Assembly: GCF_000003815.2 (NCBI RefSeq)
Contig: NC_049980.1
Coordinates: forward strand, 4,041,370 to 4,105,369
Reading direction: 5' to 3'
DNA length: 64,000 nt
Source: Branchiostoma floridae
Lineage: Eukaryota; Chordata; Leptocardii; Amphioxiformes; Branchiostomatidae
The position numbers and the translations under genes are program-made. The notes below the pieces were generated by a model. That model was not told the DNA's origin. It saw only the letters and a program-made list of their open reading frames with translations, and made no database searches. Positions 57,601 to 62,468 of this stretch are shown here, in pieces. Numbering within the stretch: the stretch's first letter is position 1; each line of letters opens with the position of its first letter.

Positions 57601-59768
57601 AAGGATCTGCATCATCAGACAGAGCACCATCGCACGTAGTGGGTTTTTTAACGTGTCTGGGGTGTGACTCTCCCCAAACACCTCCATTTAACGTCCTATC
57701 CAAGGGACGGCCCTAGCTGTAGCTAAGTACTCATTTTCACCTGAGTCAAGTGAGGAAAGTCGTATAAAGTGCCTTTCCCAAGGGCACAAGATCGTTGACA
57801 AGGCAGGATTCGAACTCGAGACCTCTCGGTCTCGAGCCAAACACGCTGCCGCTGCGCCATGCGATCTCTTTCGGTGCCAAAGACACGCGGAAGCGTTTTC
57901 GGGCATACAGTGAATCCTTGGTTCCTAACGCTATCCGTCATAGTAGCCTAAATGTGTCATAGTACACTACGCTGAGCTATTGCATTTCCTCTCTTGGACG
58001 CCACCAAATACATATGTGTACCCTTTAATTTTCTGCGTAACCCTTTTAAGATTGCAGTTCTCCAACCTTTGCCTTTAATCTGTAGCGTACGTAATTGTAA
58101 CTGATCTGAGGTCCTCGTCGACTTCCGATTGACGAACACACTAGTTACAACGTAACCAGTAACCTTGGAGTGGCCTTCGCGTCACACCTTGAAATCACAT
58201 TCGGGCTTGTTACGTGGCGACCAGAAAAAACAACAAAACAGAACCCTAACCGTTACGCGAGCACGGTTATCGGTAGATTTTTCAATGTTGAAACTCGCAA
58301 AAGTTTCATATCTTTACTAATATGGAAGAAGTGTTTTATTCTCCGAACGCATTTGGCCGTTTTAACACATGATCTGTAACGTTACGCGCGCGTTTTGAAG
58401 CGATTCTCGTCATGTGGTTGGGAAAGAATGCACATCGAGAAAATTACGTTTTGCTACTTAAGAGCCGTTGAATCTCTAGTCTACTCTTTTATTCCAGATT
58501 AGCTACACTACCTCTGGAACTAGAAGCTGCGAGTTCGATTCCGGCTGTGTCGCTCAAGCTAGGGACACAACCCGCCGTACGTGCAAATACGTGCTGTCTA
58601 CGTGCCAAAACGTGGGCAATCTTTTGGGATCCGTAAGTGGTAAGTACCGCCTCCGTCGTAGGGAATCCGACGGATTTTGGAGTACGCACACATGCCGTAG
58701 AACTTTACGTGCAGGCAAACCTTTATGTGCCATCGGGCTGCGGATTCACCCCCACCTCCACCCCTTGCATGCCAGTGCGGGCGACGCGCCTGCCATGTAC
58801 AGCTTGAACGTGTTCAGAGCGACGTGGCGGAGGTGGCCTCGCAGGACAAACGTACGAACAAATTTCACGTACGGCGGGGTGTGCCCTTAGGCCTGGGGCA
58901 NNNNNNNNNNNNNNNNNNNNNNNNNNNNNNNNNNNNNNNNNNNNNNNNNNNNNNNNNNNNNNNNNNNNNNNNNNNNNNNNNNNNNNNNNNNNNNNNNNNN
59001 ATTTGGGTGGATGTACAAAAAAAATTTTTCCAGTCCGGACCTCATTATCAATGAGTATTGTCACAGTCAGTGTTGTGAAGATATGATTCTGAAACGCCAG
59101 TGGGAGTCGGATACTCCACCAAATAGAATCCTTTGTGGGGTAGTAAGTCATTGTTCGGAGTATCACCCATTCACAAGTTTTTTTACAGACAGTCAGGTAA
59201 AGGTTTAGGTCTAGACCTAAACCTAATCCTCTCTGGACCTGAACCGTACCTGTACCCAAATGTTCTGTACCAGTACCCACCTCTGGTCTCCAAGTTTCTA
59301 ACTGATTGCAACCAAGAGCTGAACTGTGAGGCTGCCACCAGTTGAGCTACAGGGACATCCCTCTAGTAAGTAAGTAATTCTTCACCACAGCTCTTTCCAC
59401 CTGTATCTTCTTGCTAAGACAATTGCCAAGGAGTAAAGCATTTCGACTTATAAAAAATACGTGTGTAGGAAAGACGTAGGAAATCTTCTATGAGACCTGT
59501 ATAAAATCTGAAAAATAGGACCCAATAAAAGAAGAAGAAGAGATATGAAACACCATGTACCCTGGCCTAGTATTCTACGGAAAAAACTGAAAAGAAGACC
59601 AACGCAACAGTCAGTCAAGACAATGCTATTCGTCTACTAGTCCGGCATCCACCAGATCCAAGTCAAGGCTTACTCACCGATGCAGAGAACATATGAGCCG
59701 AGCGCGTTATACCCCCAGTCCGGGACCTGGCGGCGCGGTGGGTAGAAGGCGGCGGTGGTGTTGTTCAT
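24327..59768 (-). CDS. OPN5: Neuropsin-like opsin, complete gene of six coding exons
   Basis: Exons 59768..59678, 41745..41538, 38316..38234, 29041..28877, 25596..25433 and 24749..24327 join with matching phases into 377 residues. Seven membrane segments are recognisable. Residues equivalent to bovine rhodopsin are C93 (C110), Y96 (position 113), E164 (E181), C170 (C187), W250 (W265), K281 (retinal Schiff-base K296) and NPIIY at 287-291. KIKPPEVFTINLAVSDL, LEPFDVACTLDY and VEKKLTK match the style of neuropsin (OPN5); peropsin or Go-opsin is the main alternative. The role is a retinal-binding, light-sensing G-protein receptor in the plasma membrane. The TM3 motif is VRY (117-119), with Val in place of Asp/Glu. 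All donors are GT and acceptors AG. Introns total about 34 kb and are packed with mobile elements. Confidence 0.93.
24802..24935 (-). pseudogene. Partial duplicate of opsin exon 6 (acceptor plus TM6)
   Basis: This segment repeats 24648..24778 at high identity, including the branch/acceptor region (CTCCTATACAG), and then reads IAVMVGVEFILAWKHYS and LVSLYATFGDLKSLPV. Compared with the true exon, Gly is Glu and the conserved TP of the AWTPY motif is KH, so it could not form a normal TM6. It then runs into unrelated sequence with no donor and no retinal lysine, and reading through meets a stop in the true exon. It is most simply a small tandem duplication that has decayed. Confidence 0.85.
25031..25378. 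repeat. CA-rich microsatellite (ACACATAC/ACAAACAT variants)
   Basis: About 350 bases are composed of ACACACR, AAACATA and CACGCA words with no longer unit. Frames across it on the minus strand give Cys/Val/Tyr-rich nonsense peptides. It lies in the opsin intron right after exon 5. Confidence 0.9.
25433..25596 (-). CDS. OPN5: Opsin coding exon 5 (TM5 and cytoplasmic loop 3)
   Basis: The acceptor CCCGCCCAG precedes 25596 and the donor GTAAGG begins at 25432. The 164 bp exon encodes residues 183 to 237: TM5 (FMMILFTFCFFIPVAV, with P198 equivalent to P215), then CYVCIVRTVRSSRQALN and VEKKLTK. It ends on a codon boundary. The intron just 3' of it holds a long CA-type microsatellite. Confidence 0.94.
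25930..27040 (-). other. Opsin intron 5, no gene recognised
   Basis: Around 25,940..26,290 the GC content rises and there are short self-complementary motifs (GTGTACGAAGTG, GCTCATACACTTCG). The TGCCTTTCCCAGGGGCCCAA word resembles SINE bodies. I could not define an element. The remainder is AT-rich intron. Confidence 0.4.
27046..27267 (-). mobile_element. Non-LTR retrotransposon ORF2 fragment (C-terminal)
   Basis: The minus-strand frame reads YYETHFICECPQFEAERKRL, then PQKILFLL and IIEQMGHFIFKCL. An H-F-x-x-C-P-x-x-x-x-x-R-x-x-L pattern is the usual end of LINE ORF2 proteins, C-terminal to the reverse transcriptase. No RT domain remains nearby, so it is a 5'-truncated remnant. Confidence 0.7.
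27271..28233. mobile_element. TTAA-flanked non-autonomous element, long copy, with CRE motifs
   Basis: It starts TTAACCCTATTCA and ends TGAATAGGGTTAA, with GGGG-CTTTTGAGGCC and GGCCTCAAAAGCCCC just inside. TTAA at both ends suggests piggyBac-type insertion. Several TGACGTCA or TGACGTAA motifs occur (about 27,455..27,480, 27,620..27,655 and 27,885..27,895). There is no open frame of note. Copies are at 37391..37892 and, diverged and reversed, at about 49381..49900. Confidence 0.85.
28286..28870. repeat. Two tandem copies of a ~245 bp repeat ending TTTACAGTA
   Basis: Units 28,367..28,618 and 28,619..28,866 align along most of their length (TACGTTAG, GTTGTATTG-like, TCTTTCAAGGACA, GCAAACA-TTCTGC). 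A third copy lies reversed at about 47,530..47,770. A related fragment precedes the first at 28,286. The last unit ends six bases from opsin exon 4. Confidence 0.8.
28877..29041 (-). CDS. OPN5: Opsin coding exon 4 (TM4 and extracellular loop 2)
   Basis: Acceptor CATTTCCCAG ends at 29042 and donor GTAAAT starts at 28876. It encodes residues 128 to 182: TM4 (MVVAGTWMFGAFWALMPV), then CGWSRYTLEPFDVACTLDY with the disulfide Cys C170 and Glu E164. The GTAAAT donor runs directly into the TACTGTAAA end of a repeat, so the repeat begins about six bases into the intron. Confidence 0.94.
29249..29625. mobile_element. MITE with about 65 bp inverted repeats
   Basis: The left arm begins GCCAAAAAGCAGTCACTCAA and includes GGAAACGGTCAGACGTTTCAAA. 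The right arm is its complement, TTTGAAACGTCTGACCGT through GGTAACCGCTTTTTGGC. The centre is AT-rich non-coding. A fragment with ATCTGAAACGTCTGACCG lies at about 34,520. Confidence 0.85.
29780..33720. repeat. Nested segmental duplications in opsin intron 3
   Basis: The block TTGATCGAGGAT plus ACCGCGAGGTTT plus AGGGCCTGATG recurs near 29,785, 30,570, 31,570 (short), 31,715 and 32,305. The 31,715 and 32,305 copies are nearly identical for over 200 bases, 590 bases apart. A second block (GTCACCATGGTTACTGGT, TTACAGATATAGCA, AACAGCCTGTATAAGGT) recurs near 31,150..31,520 and 32,865..33,690. No coding gene is present. Confidence 0.82.
32931..33222 (+). mobile_element. tRNA-derived SINE with 12 bp target duplication
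   Basis: ACATTATGTAGC flanks both sides (32921..32932 and 33223..33234). The tRNA-like head carries the B box GAGTTCGAATCCTGC. The body includes AGGAAAGACACTTTACACGG, AATGAGTACTTAGCTTTGG and TTAAATGGAGGTCCCGTG. The same body occurs at 45.4, 56.6, 57.5 and 62.1 kb, so this is the dominant SINE family in the window. Confidence 0.9.
33819..34028. repeat. ACT/AGT trinucleotide microsatellite
   Basis: It consists of long ACT runs broken by ATT, CCT and an inverted AGT run (about 33,870..33,905), so parts could form a hairpin. Confidence 0.9.
34189..34242. repeat. TA dinucleotide microsatellite
   Basis: About 27 uninterrupted TA units. Confidence 0.95.
34300..35700 (-). other. Opsin intron 3, no gene recognised
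   Basis: Apart from a fragment of the 29.2 kb MITE (about 34,515..34,575) and a 35,245..35,330 piece of the 22.9/37.1 kb repeat, I see nothing defined. The open frames are short and AT-rich. Confidence 0.4.
35714..35814. repeat. GA dinucleotide microsatellite
   Basis: An almost uninterrupted AG/GA run of about 100 bases. It makes poly-Ser/Leu frames on the minus strand that are not genes. Confidence 0.95.
36652..36686. repeat. GT dinucleotide microsatellite
   Basis: A run of about 17 GT units. Confidence 0.95.
36901..37030 (+). mobile_element. tRNA-like SINE fragment
   Basis: TGTGGCTCAACTGGTATCAG resembles a tRNA 5' half with an A box, and CGGTTCCAATCCTGGGTTG resembles a B box, about 55 bases apart. 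The downstream CTGTACTGTCCCTTATGAAGG looks like a SINE body. It does not fold as a complete functional tRNA by eye. Confidence 0.5.
37106..37350. repeat. Dispersed repeat, second copy of the 22.9 kb family
   Basis: It matches 22860..23130 in order: TGTATGGATGACATCCTCTG, TTTGGCAA, GGTGGTCAGGAAGAA, CCGAACAATTGATT, TTTTTGTTCTTTAACGTCTT. Confidence 0.7.
37391..37892. mobile_element. TTAA-flanked element, internally deleted copy
   Basis: It has the same ends as 27271..28233 (TTAACCCTATTCA and GAATAGGGTTAA) and a near-identical right half (CCATACGGTCCGCCATCTTG, GATGACGTCATCAAATTAGC). It jumps from TCTTGAACGACGCACCGTG straight to TTATTCTTGATCTGGCC and so lacks about 450 bases of the long copy. It keeps one TGACGTCA palindrome. 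Confidence 0.88.
37971..38175. mobile_element. MITE, same family as 23.6 kb copy
   Basis: The left end GCTAAGGCCTGGGTCACAA plus AACCCGGGGCCCGGCCGGG pairs with CCCGGCCTGGCCCCGGCTTG plus AATGTGACCTTAGC at the right. It ends 58 bases from the donor of opsin exon 3. Confidence 0.85.
38234..38316 (-). CDS. OPN5: Opsin coding exon 3 (TM3 with VRY)
   Basis: An 83 bp exon lies between acceptor TTAATTTCCAG and donor GTAAGATC. It is phased 1/1 with its neighbours and reads FMLGLVNIADITVLA, then VVRYLKVCRSKE. Counting from C93 places VRY exactly at the D/E-R-Y position, so the acidic residue is replaced by Val (codon GTT). It is too short for a simple ORF scan and was found by phase and homology. Confidence 0.9.
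38441..38594. mobile_element. Small foldback element with CTCGCGAG core
   Basis: GTCACTTTCGAACGTTAACT plus CGCGAGAGTCGCAAA pairs with TTTGTGACTCTCGCG plus AGTTTGTGTTCGAATGTGAC. The interior has CACGTGATCTTGCG and a TGACGTCA motif. A fragment with ACTCTCGCAAGTTTACG lies at about 43,974. Confidence 0.82.
39400..39570 (-). repeat. Truncated SINE, family of 20.3 kb copy
   Basis: GTGGGTTGTTATCCACTGTG plus TCTAGGGCACGGTATTGGCG plus TTACACCTG match the 20,335..20,465 stretch of the other copy. A run of 14 C at about 39,506 splits it. Confidence 0.65.
39932..40238. mobile_element. piggyBac-like MITE with TTAA target site
   Basis: TTAA lies at 39928..39931 and 40239..40242. The inverted repeats are GGTGGGGTCACACATGCGTA and TACGCAGGTGTGACCCCACC. 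Pairing continues inward (CCAGGCTCCACAGGT with ACCTGTGGAGCCTGG; AGCTGACCGAG-type loop), making the whole 307 bp foldable. Confidence 0.92.
40778..41165. repeat. Tandem repeat, unit about 130-139 bp, three copies
   Basis: ACCTACATTGATGAAACGCG, GTGGCATGTTCTGGTAAAAT, CAAGCGTTGCCTCCGGATAT and GTAAACCACCGTTTGGACCT repeat in order starting at 40,778, 40,917 and 41,047. Confidence 0.9.
41538..41745 (-). CDS. OPN5: Opsin coding exon 2 (TM1-TM2, start of TM3)
   Basis: The acceptor TCTCTCTTCAG precedes 41745 and the donor GTAAGG begins at 41537. Its 208 bp encode residues 31 to 100. TM1 contains the conserved GN (IGNTFVLLV), loop 1 has YYRRKKIKPPEV, TM2 has INLAVSDLLLLL with the conserved Asp (D66, equivalent to D83), then HGWQFGDAGC with the disulfide Cys C93. 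The exon ends two bases into Arg100. Confidence 0.94.
42257..42355. mobile_element. Short foldback element
   Basis: AGCCTGGAGTCCAGCCTT at the left pairs with AAGGCTGGATTCGTGGCT at the right. GCTCCCGA and TCGGGAG are found inside. The body is about 100 bp. Confidence 0.75.
42360..43740 (-). other. Opsin intron 1, no gene recognised
   Basis: It contains a stray end of the TTAA element family (TTTTAACCCTATTCAGACAG at about 42,539). Otherwise it is AT-rich intron DNA with no defined feature. Confidence 0.4.
43760..43960. repeat. Tandem repeat of about 65-70 bp, three and a half copies
   Basis: TCCCAGTATCTACTTGGGGA plus TCAAACAAACCCCCACTCAT plus TTCGGGTCTTTCC repeats with substitutions. Frames run through it on both strands only because of the repetition. 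Confidence 0.85.
45361..45909 (+). mobile_element. Long tRNA-derived SINE with 10 bp target duplication
   Basis: TATATTGTGG flanks both ends (45351..45360 and 45910..45919). The head has A-box-like TGGCGCAGTGG and B-box-like GGGTTTGAATCC. The body has CTTGGGAAAGGCACTTTG, partly duplicated, and AATGAGTATCTAGTGG; the tail is AAACCAAAAAAA. Its roughly 550 bp length exceeds the 33 kb relative because of an added 3' part. Confidence 0.88.
45990..46145. repeat. Palindromic GATCGCGATCGG / TCTCCTAGGAGA repeat cluster
   Basis: TCTCCTAGGAGA occurs twice as a perfect palindrome. GATCGGGGTCTCTCCTAG occurs twice directly and once inverted in part (GAGAGATCGCGATC). This looks like a small foldback element with internal repeats. 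Confidence 0.75.
46150..47530 (-). other. Opsin intron 1, no gene recognised
   Basis: AT-rich. A short local duplication (CAAAGTACTTCAAAGTACT and AGTACTTCAAAG) lies at about 46,628..46,662. Nothing else is defined. Confidence 0.4.
47530..47800 (-). repeat. Reversed copy of the ~245 bp TACTGTAAATGC repeat
   Basis: On the minus strand it follows the 28.4-28.9 kb units: TACAGT-type end, TGATTCAACGCAGTTACACG, GATGGAAACGTGCGATACGT, ATACAACGTGGTAGCACTAT, GCATTCTCTCTCAAGG. The end at about 47,743 reads GTACTGTAAATGCAAAAATG on the plus strand. Confidence 0.8.
48010..48349. repeat. Minisatellite, unit 52 then 59 bp, six copies
   Basis: GGTTAGATCAATGTTAGATC plus AATCAGGATTGAATGCATAT plus TCATCAAGA repeats at very high identity. 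GAATGCAT words fall near 48,067, 48,119, 48,178, 48,237 and 48,296: one 52-base step, then three 59-base steps after GTTAGATAT was added to the unit. Confidence 0.92.
48780..49380. other. LINE 3'-end-like AT-rich stretch, no gene
   Basis: Two TTTATT-containing motifs after ACAAGATACAAGATGACTTT (about 49,160) and CAATCAAAGAATTTTATTAG (about 48,783) resemble 3' ends of LINEs on the minus strand. No coding remnant is visible. Confidence 0.3.
49381..49900 (-). mobile_element. Diverged, reversed copy of the TTAA/CRE element
   Basis: ACGCTATTCAGACTAGG plus CCAACTTCAATGTCGTATAG plus GGTCCACCAAACTTTG matches the complement of the right end of the 27 kb copy. TTAATTTGATGACGCCATCA plus AAAATCCAAGATGGTGGCC matches its centre. 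It is the oldest of the three copies and its TTAA flanks are not clear. Confidence 0.75.
49871..50069. repeat. Two GGGGTCA-GTTT-TGACCCC hairpins
   Basis: TGGGGTCAGTTTTGACCCCA-like perfect palindromes occur at about 49,873 and 50,052, each followed by different DNA. The half-site GGGTCA resembles a nuclear-receptor half-site; function is not shown. Confidence 0.6.
50510..50609. other. Assembly gap (100 N)
   Basis: Exactly 100 N, a conventional scaffold gap of unknown true length, inside opsin intron 1. Confidence 0.99.
50622..50889. mobile_element. MITE with about 38 bp inverted repeats
   Basis: ACTAGCCTAGGTACCATCCG plus GGTAGTAGTTTGCTCC pairs with GGAGCGAACTACTTTCC plus GGATGGTACCCAGGCTAGT. 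Inside, ATATATAGTGTAT occurs twice. It begins 12 bases after the assembly gap. Confidence 0.9.
51160..51685. mobile_element. Foldback element (copy 1 of two)
   Basis: The ends are GGCCACAGCACTTAAATTTT plus ATGGGTGGCATTAGCG and GATGTCATCCATAGAATATA plus CTTGCTGGGGCC, inverted with respect to each other. The interior GACGAGAAAGTACCAAAATG and TTTGACAGTAAAAGTGGTA match the copy at 63.4 kb. Confidence 0.8.
52680..52927 (+). promoter_or_regulatory. Possible CpG-rich promoter with YY1-type motif
   Basis: Between 52,715 and 53,300 CpG dinucleotides are frequent, unlike the rest of the intron. AAAATGGCGGCGGCG at about 52,844 is a classic YY1/initiator-type promoter motif. A short ORF starts 85 bases on. 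Whether it drives transcription is unknown. Confidence 0.4.
52928..53068 (+). CDS. Short ORF (46 residues) behind CpG-rich promoter, unknown
   Basis: The ATG at 52928 follows AGGCCAAA and the frame reads MPKKMSKTVEEVIEEV, then an acidic, Ser/Glu-rich stretch (DSGDEYPFSADESTENSG) to TAG at 53066..53068. The same frame stays open after that TAG for another 79 codons, to TGA at 53306..53308. The peptide is not recognised; an acidic low-complexity N-terminus would fit a nuclear protein or a transposase start. A CAG|GTAATT donor-like site follows at 53,394. It lies on the opposite strand inside opsin intron 1. It could be a real small gene, the first exon of one, or a mobile-element remnant. Confidence 0.3.
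   Translation: MPKKMSKTVEEVIEEVTTADSGDEYPFSADESTENSGEGEHVQANS
53640..55215. repeat. Tandem array, unit about 365 bp, five copies
   Basis: GGTTCAGCACCATAGACAAA, AACTCACCTGTAGT, GCAATGCTGATCTTGTCAGG, AACTGTATACTCATGGT, GCTGATGGTACTAGGGT, TTTTTATTGCTTT and CTGAAGACAGTATGGACTGT recur in order. TTCAGCACC starts fall near 53,642, 54,019, 54,372, 54,738 and 55,101. Identity between the middle copies looks above 90%. The last copy is truncated. In the first copy the word before GCAATGCTG is TTCTGTAG, a good acceptor; in later copies it is TTCTGTAT. Confidence 0.92.
55220..56160 (-). other. Opsin intron 1, no gene recognised
   Basis: AT-rich with scattered short frames. No repeat family or exon could be assigned. 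Confidence 0.4.
56328..56552. mobile_element. Foldback element rich in TACGCAT/ATGCGTA
   Basis: GTATATCAAGCCCTTACGAT plus ATTGGCATTTTCATTCATAC at the left pairs with GTATGAAAATGCCAATACGG plus CCTCATACGGACTTGATGT at the right. ATGCGTATCTCCATCGTTT pairs with AAACGATTGAGATGCGTAT inside. Confidence 0.8.
56560..56960 (+). mobile_element. SINE joined to a dispersed repeat
   Basis: 56,565..56,770 is a degraded member of the 33 kb SINE family (GGTTCGAATCCTGTATCACC, AAAGGCACTTTATACTACC, AAATGAGTACCCAG, AAATGGAGGTCCCG). From about 56,775 it continues as the repeat also present at 22145..22330. Confidence 0.72.
57508..57871 (-). mobile_element. tRNA-derived SINE, minus orientation
   Basis: Read on the minus strand the head is CGCATGGCGCAGCGGCAGCG with B box CGAGTTCGAATCCTGC, then GGGAAAGGCACTTTATACGA, AAATGAGTACTTAGC and TTAAATGGAGGTGTTTGG; it ends in a run of A. 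The flanks TCTCTTTGG and TCTCTTTCGG may be target duplications. Open frames here are SINE sequence. Confidence 0.85.
58490..58900. repeat. SINE-like GC-rich repeat cut by the gap
   Basis: GAGTTCGATTCCGGCTGTGT at about 58,530 is a B-box-like motif. The following 300 bases are CpG-rich with ACGTGC, CGTACG words and stop at the gap, so the element cannot be completed. Confidence 0.45.
58901..59000. other. Assembly gap (100 N)
   Basis: Exactly 100 N, a second scaffold gap in opsin intron 1, 678 bases from coding exon 1. Frames reported across it are meaningless. Confidence 0.99.
59678..59768 (-). CDS. OPN5: Opsin coding exon 1 (N-terminus, start of TM1)
   Basis: ATG is at 59768..59766. The exon reads MNNTTAAFYPP, then PDWGYNALGSYVLCI, and ends one base into a Gly codon before a consensus GTGAGTA donor at 59677. 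NNTT gives an N-glycosylation site (N-X-T), as usual for opsin N-termini. The ATG was chosen because it is the first in frame, gives an N-terminal tail of the expected 25 to 30 residues, and lies downstream of a TATA box. GC content is high. Confidence 0.85.
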
Positions 59769-59922
59769 GTCGCCCGTACAGAGCGCGCAGACCTCCTGGT
59801 GCGCACGGTGACTGACCGAGCCCCTGCCGCGTGACCACCGTCACCGGTCGGGCTTGTCGTCTCTTACAAGGTTCTGCGTGCAAGTCGCCTGCATCCCTCG
59901 TTTTATGAAGCAGAGACCGCAC

Positions 59923-59929
59923 TTTATAA
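59923..59929 (-). promoter_or_regulatory. OPN5: TATA box of the opsin gene
   Basis: The minus strand reads TTTATAAAGTGCGG here, a strong TATA box about 155 bases before the opsin ATG at 59768. A start of transcription near 59,895 would give a 5' UTR of about 127 bases. An ATG at 59894 opens an 18-codon upstream frame ending in TGA at about 59,841; it would lie at or just after the predicted start. GATA-type motifs (TTATCTGATAGG) lie at about 59,960 to 59,980. Confidence 0.55.
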
Positions 59930-60539
59930 ACGTAGATCCACGTCCAGTCTCTAATTTCTTGGCGTTATCTGATAGGTGGTCCCAATGTCAGGAATATCTC
60001 TTGACGCCGCCCACTGTGTAGTCTTCAAGACGGACATGTGTCTGTTTAGTGTACTCCTTGTGATTCTGAATAGACAGGTCCTGAAGGGAATTCCACACGC
60101 ACACACGTCAAGCCAGGTGTTGTCTCCCCCTAACGGTGCCGTCAATCATTGCAGCACACGTGACCGGGTTCAACCAATAGAATGGGGGGGGGGGTATGGA
60201 GCAGTAGATTGATAGTGACTAGAAGCTGTCTGTAGATAATGAGTAGTAGGTCGGTAGGTTACCCCCACGAGGCCTTCGTGCATACGAAAGTAGGGCGATC
60301 ACTGCACCGTAGCGAGCCAATAAGCACCGCGTGCTTTCATACAGTGCGGCGGTAACGTACATCTGTATCACCGCCCGCCCAATCGTGCAAGGCCGTTGAC
60401 TGGAAATTGATTTTCGTGAGGGATATTATGCTTGTATCGTGACGGGAAACTCCTGGGCGGTGGATTGAATATACCCTTTCATCCTACCTCAACAAGGCGG
60501 GTTTGACGGCTTCATTATAGGGCACCATGTTTAATTGAA

Positions 60540-60905
60540 TGAAGACTTTTATTGTACAATTTTGCCCAACTGAGCTAAGTACAGGTCACAGCAAGTCAGG
60601 ATATATACATATAAAAGTGTCACAAATCTAGTCTAACACAAAAGTTCGGCTTCTTCTCGCTTCTTGGTAATAGTGAAAATGTAGGACTGTATGGGTTTCG
60701 CTATTGTCGGTTTGTCAAAACGCATGAGAAATATAAACTTGTCAGTGCTACTCATGTGTCTAAAATGAGGGAATCTACTTTCTATATAACTAAATAGAGT
60801 ATTTCTATCATATTCGCATACATATCGCAATCAACAGTGAAGTGCACTTCATCTTCTACCATGTTTGAGGTACAAAATTGGCAGACTCTTTGTTCTAGAC
60901 CATGT
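60540..60905 (-). mobile_element. LINE ORF2 C-terminal remnant with frameshift
   Basis: The minus strand reads LEQRVCQFCTSNMVEDEVHF then VDCDMY (about 60,895..60,835), then after a frameshift YDRNTLFSYIESRF, MSSTDKFIFLM and YIFTITKKREEAELLC to a stop near 60,633. The C-x-x-C, VEDE-HF-C and (D)KF-FL pattern is the usual C-terminus of LINE ORF2. The 3' tail to about 60,540 is AT-rich. No RT domain precedes it, so it is 5'-truncated and dead. Confidence 0.8.
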
Positions 60906-60959
60906 TAATACTCATTAGGAAAGGTCGGATTTAACCATAAGCTTTCAACTAAGACCACA

Positions 60960-62100
60960 ATCAGTTTTATGGATGACAACCGCGCTCGCTCATTGATTTT
61001 CGACCATTCTCAAAAATGTTCACACTCATCTCTGGTTAATTGTTTGTTTGAACCTTTTTTATTCATGAAAGCTTAAATTGGCCTACAGGCCGCTTTTCAT
61101 TGAGGTCATGAGAGAAGTGGCAAGGGTCAGACAAAGTATTTACACAGAGATACAGTTTACATCATTTAAAGTCCTTATGTGTCTTATAAGTCTATATGCA
61201 CAATTTTATATAATCAGAATTTTATACTTGTCAGAGGATCTGCTCTCTGGAATATGGGGACACAGTGCCCTTGTTCTCCTCTTTTGAAAATAATGGCAAT
61301 AAAAACATTATTGAAATGGCGACGATTGTCTCTTAGTCTTACAGTCTTACTGAAGGGGAACATTTAACTGTGAAAGAATGGACTGGATTATTGTCCTGTG
61401 GTTTAGCAGCATTTTTGGTGGGTTGTTCTTTTTCTGAGCAAGAAATACGATACACAATTCCAATTTTGGGGGCATAAAGATATAGTACGAACTTATGAAC
61501 AAACACATCTTACATTTCTGCATTCAATATCATAAATTCTGAATTCATTTCTAGATCTGTATACAATATTATGTGCCCTTGAGAAAGACAGTTGACACGA
61601 CTTTCCTCACTTCAGCTATAGGCTTAAAGTAGGTACCTGACTTCGATTGGGGAGGTAAAAGGCAGTGAAATTATAGCCGTGTTCTAGACATTATTGATAA
61701 AAACCAACTGCCCCTATGCCCCCCCCCCCCCAATTGCTATGGAACTAACTTAACCTTATCAAGTTTGTTATTCGTATCAATGTTGAAATTAGTTCAACTG
61801 AAGTACAGTATCACATTGTCCTTGTCTGCCCTTAGTCTTAATTGCTATACATGGTCGACATAATGATCAAATAGGACATCGCAGCTGTTATCATTCCTAG
61901 TTGCGTAAGCTTAGTCTTTTTATCTTCATTCGTAGCTCAGATTCAGATAAAGCCCCTCTTTAATTGGGACATCCGTCAGTATACGTAATTACGTAAGTAA
62001 CAAAAACTTTTTTCCTTTGGAACGCACGCCTTACCTTCAACTTCAAGGTTATGGCGCATTAAGTAAAAGTCTTCTATCACTGCAGTTTTGACTTGATTTG
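60960..62100. other. Upstream of opsin, nothing recognised
   Basis: AT-rich DNA with a GTTTTATGGATGACAACCGC fragment at about 60,963 of the 51/63 kb foldback family and a poly-C tract at about 61,721. No exon was recognised. Confidence 0.4.
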
Positions 62101-62111
62101 GTTTGGTTTGA

Positions 62112-62468
62112 CACAGATCTCCATTAGGGACTGATATGCCACAATTCTTCTCCGATTCCGAGTGATTTGTAGAGAATCACCAACTCTAGACGGAAGGATT
62201 TGCACCATCGCACACCGCACCATCGCACGTGTAGCGGGCTCTTTAACTTGCATGGGATGTTGCTCACCCCAAACACGGGACCTCCATTTAACGTCCTTTT
62301 CCGAGGGACGGCCCTAGCCAAAGCTTAGTACTCATTTCCACCTGAGTTAAGTGAGGAAAGCCGTGTAAAGTGCCTTTCTCAAGGGAACAGGTTCGGTAAC
62401 ACGGCAGGATTCGAACTCGAGACCTCTCGGTCCCGAGCCAAACACGCTGCCGCAGCGCCATGCGATCT
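62112..62468 (-). mobile_element. tRNA-derived SINE, minus orientation
   Basis: A near-full match to the 57.5 kb copy: head CGCATGGCGCTGCGGCAGCG, B box CGAGTTCGAATCCTGCC, AGAAAGGCACTTTACACGG, AAATGAGTACTAAGC, TTAAATGGAGGTCCCGTG, then CTACAAATCACTCGGAATC. A short CATCGCACACCG-CACCATCGCAC duplication is inside. Confidence 0.87.

Noticed and set aside
58723-59280. 185-residue minus frame spanning the N gap
   Set aside because: The frame is bridged by unknown bases and cannot be trusted.
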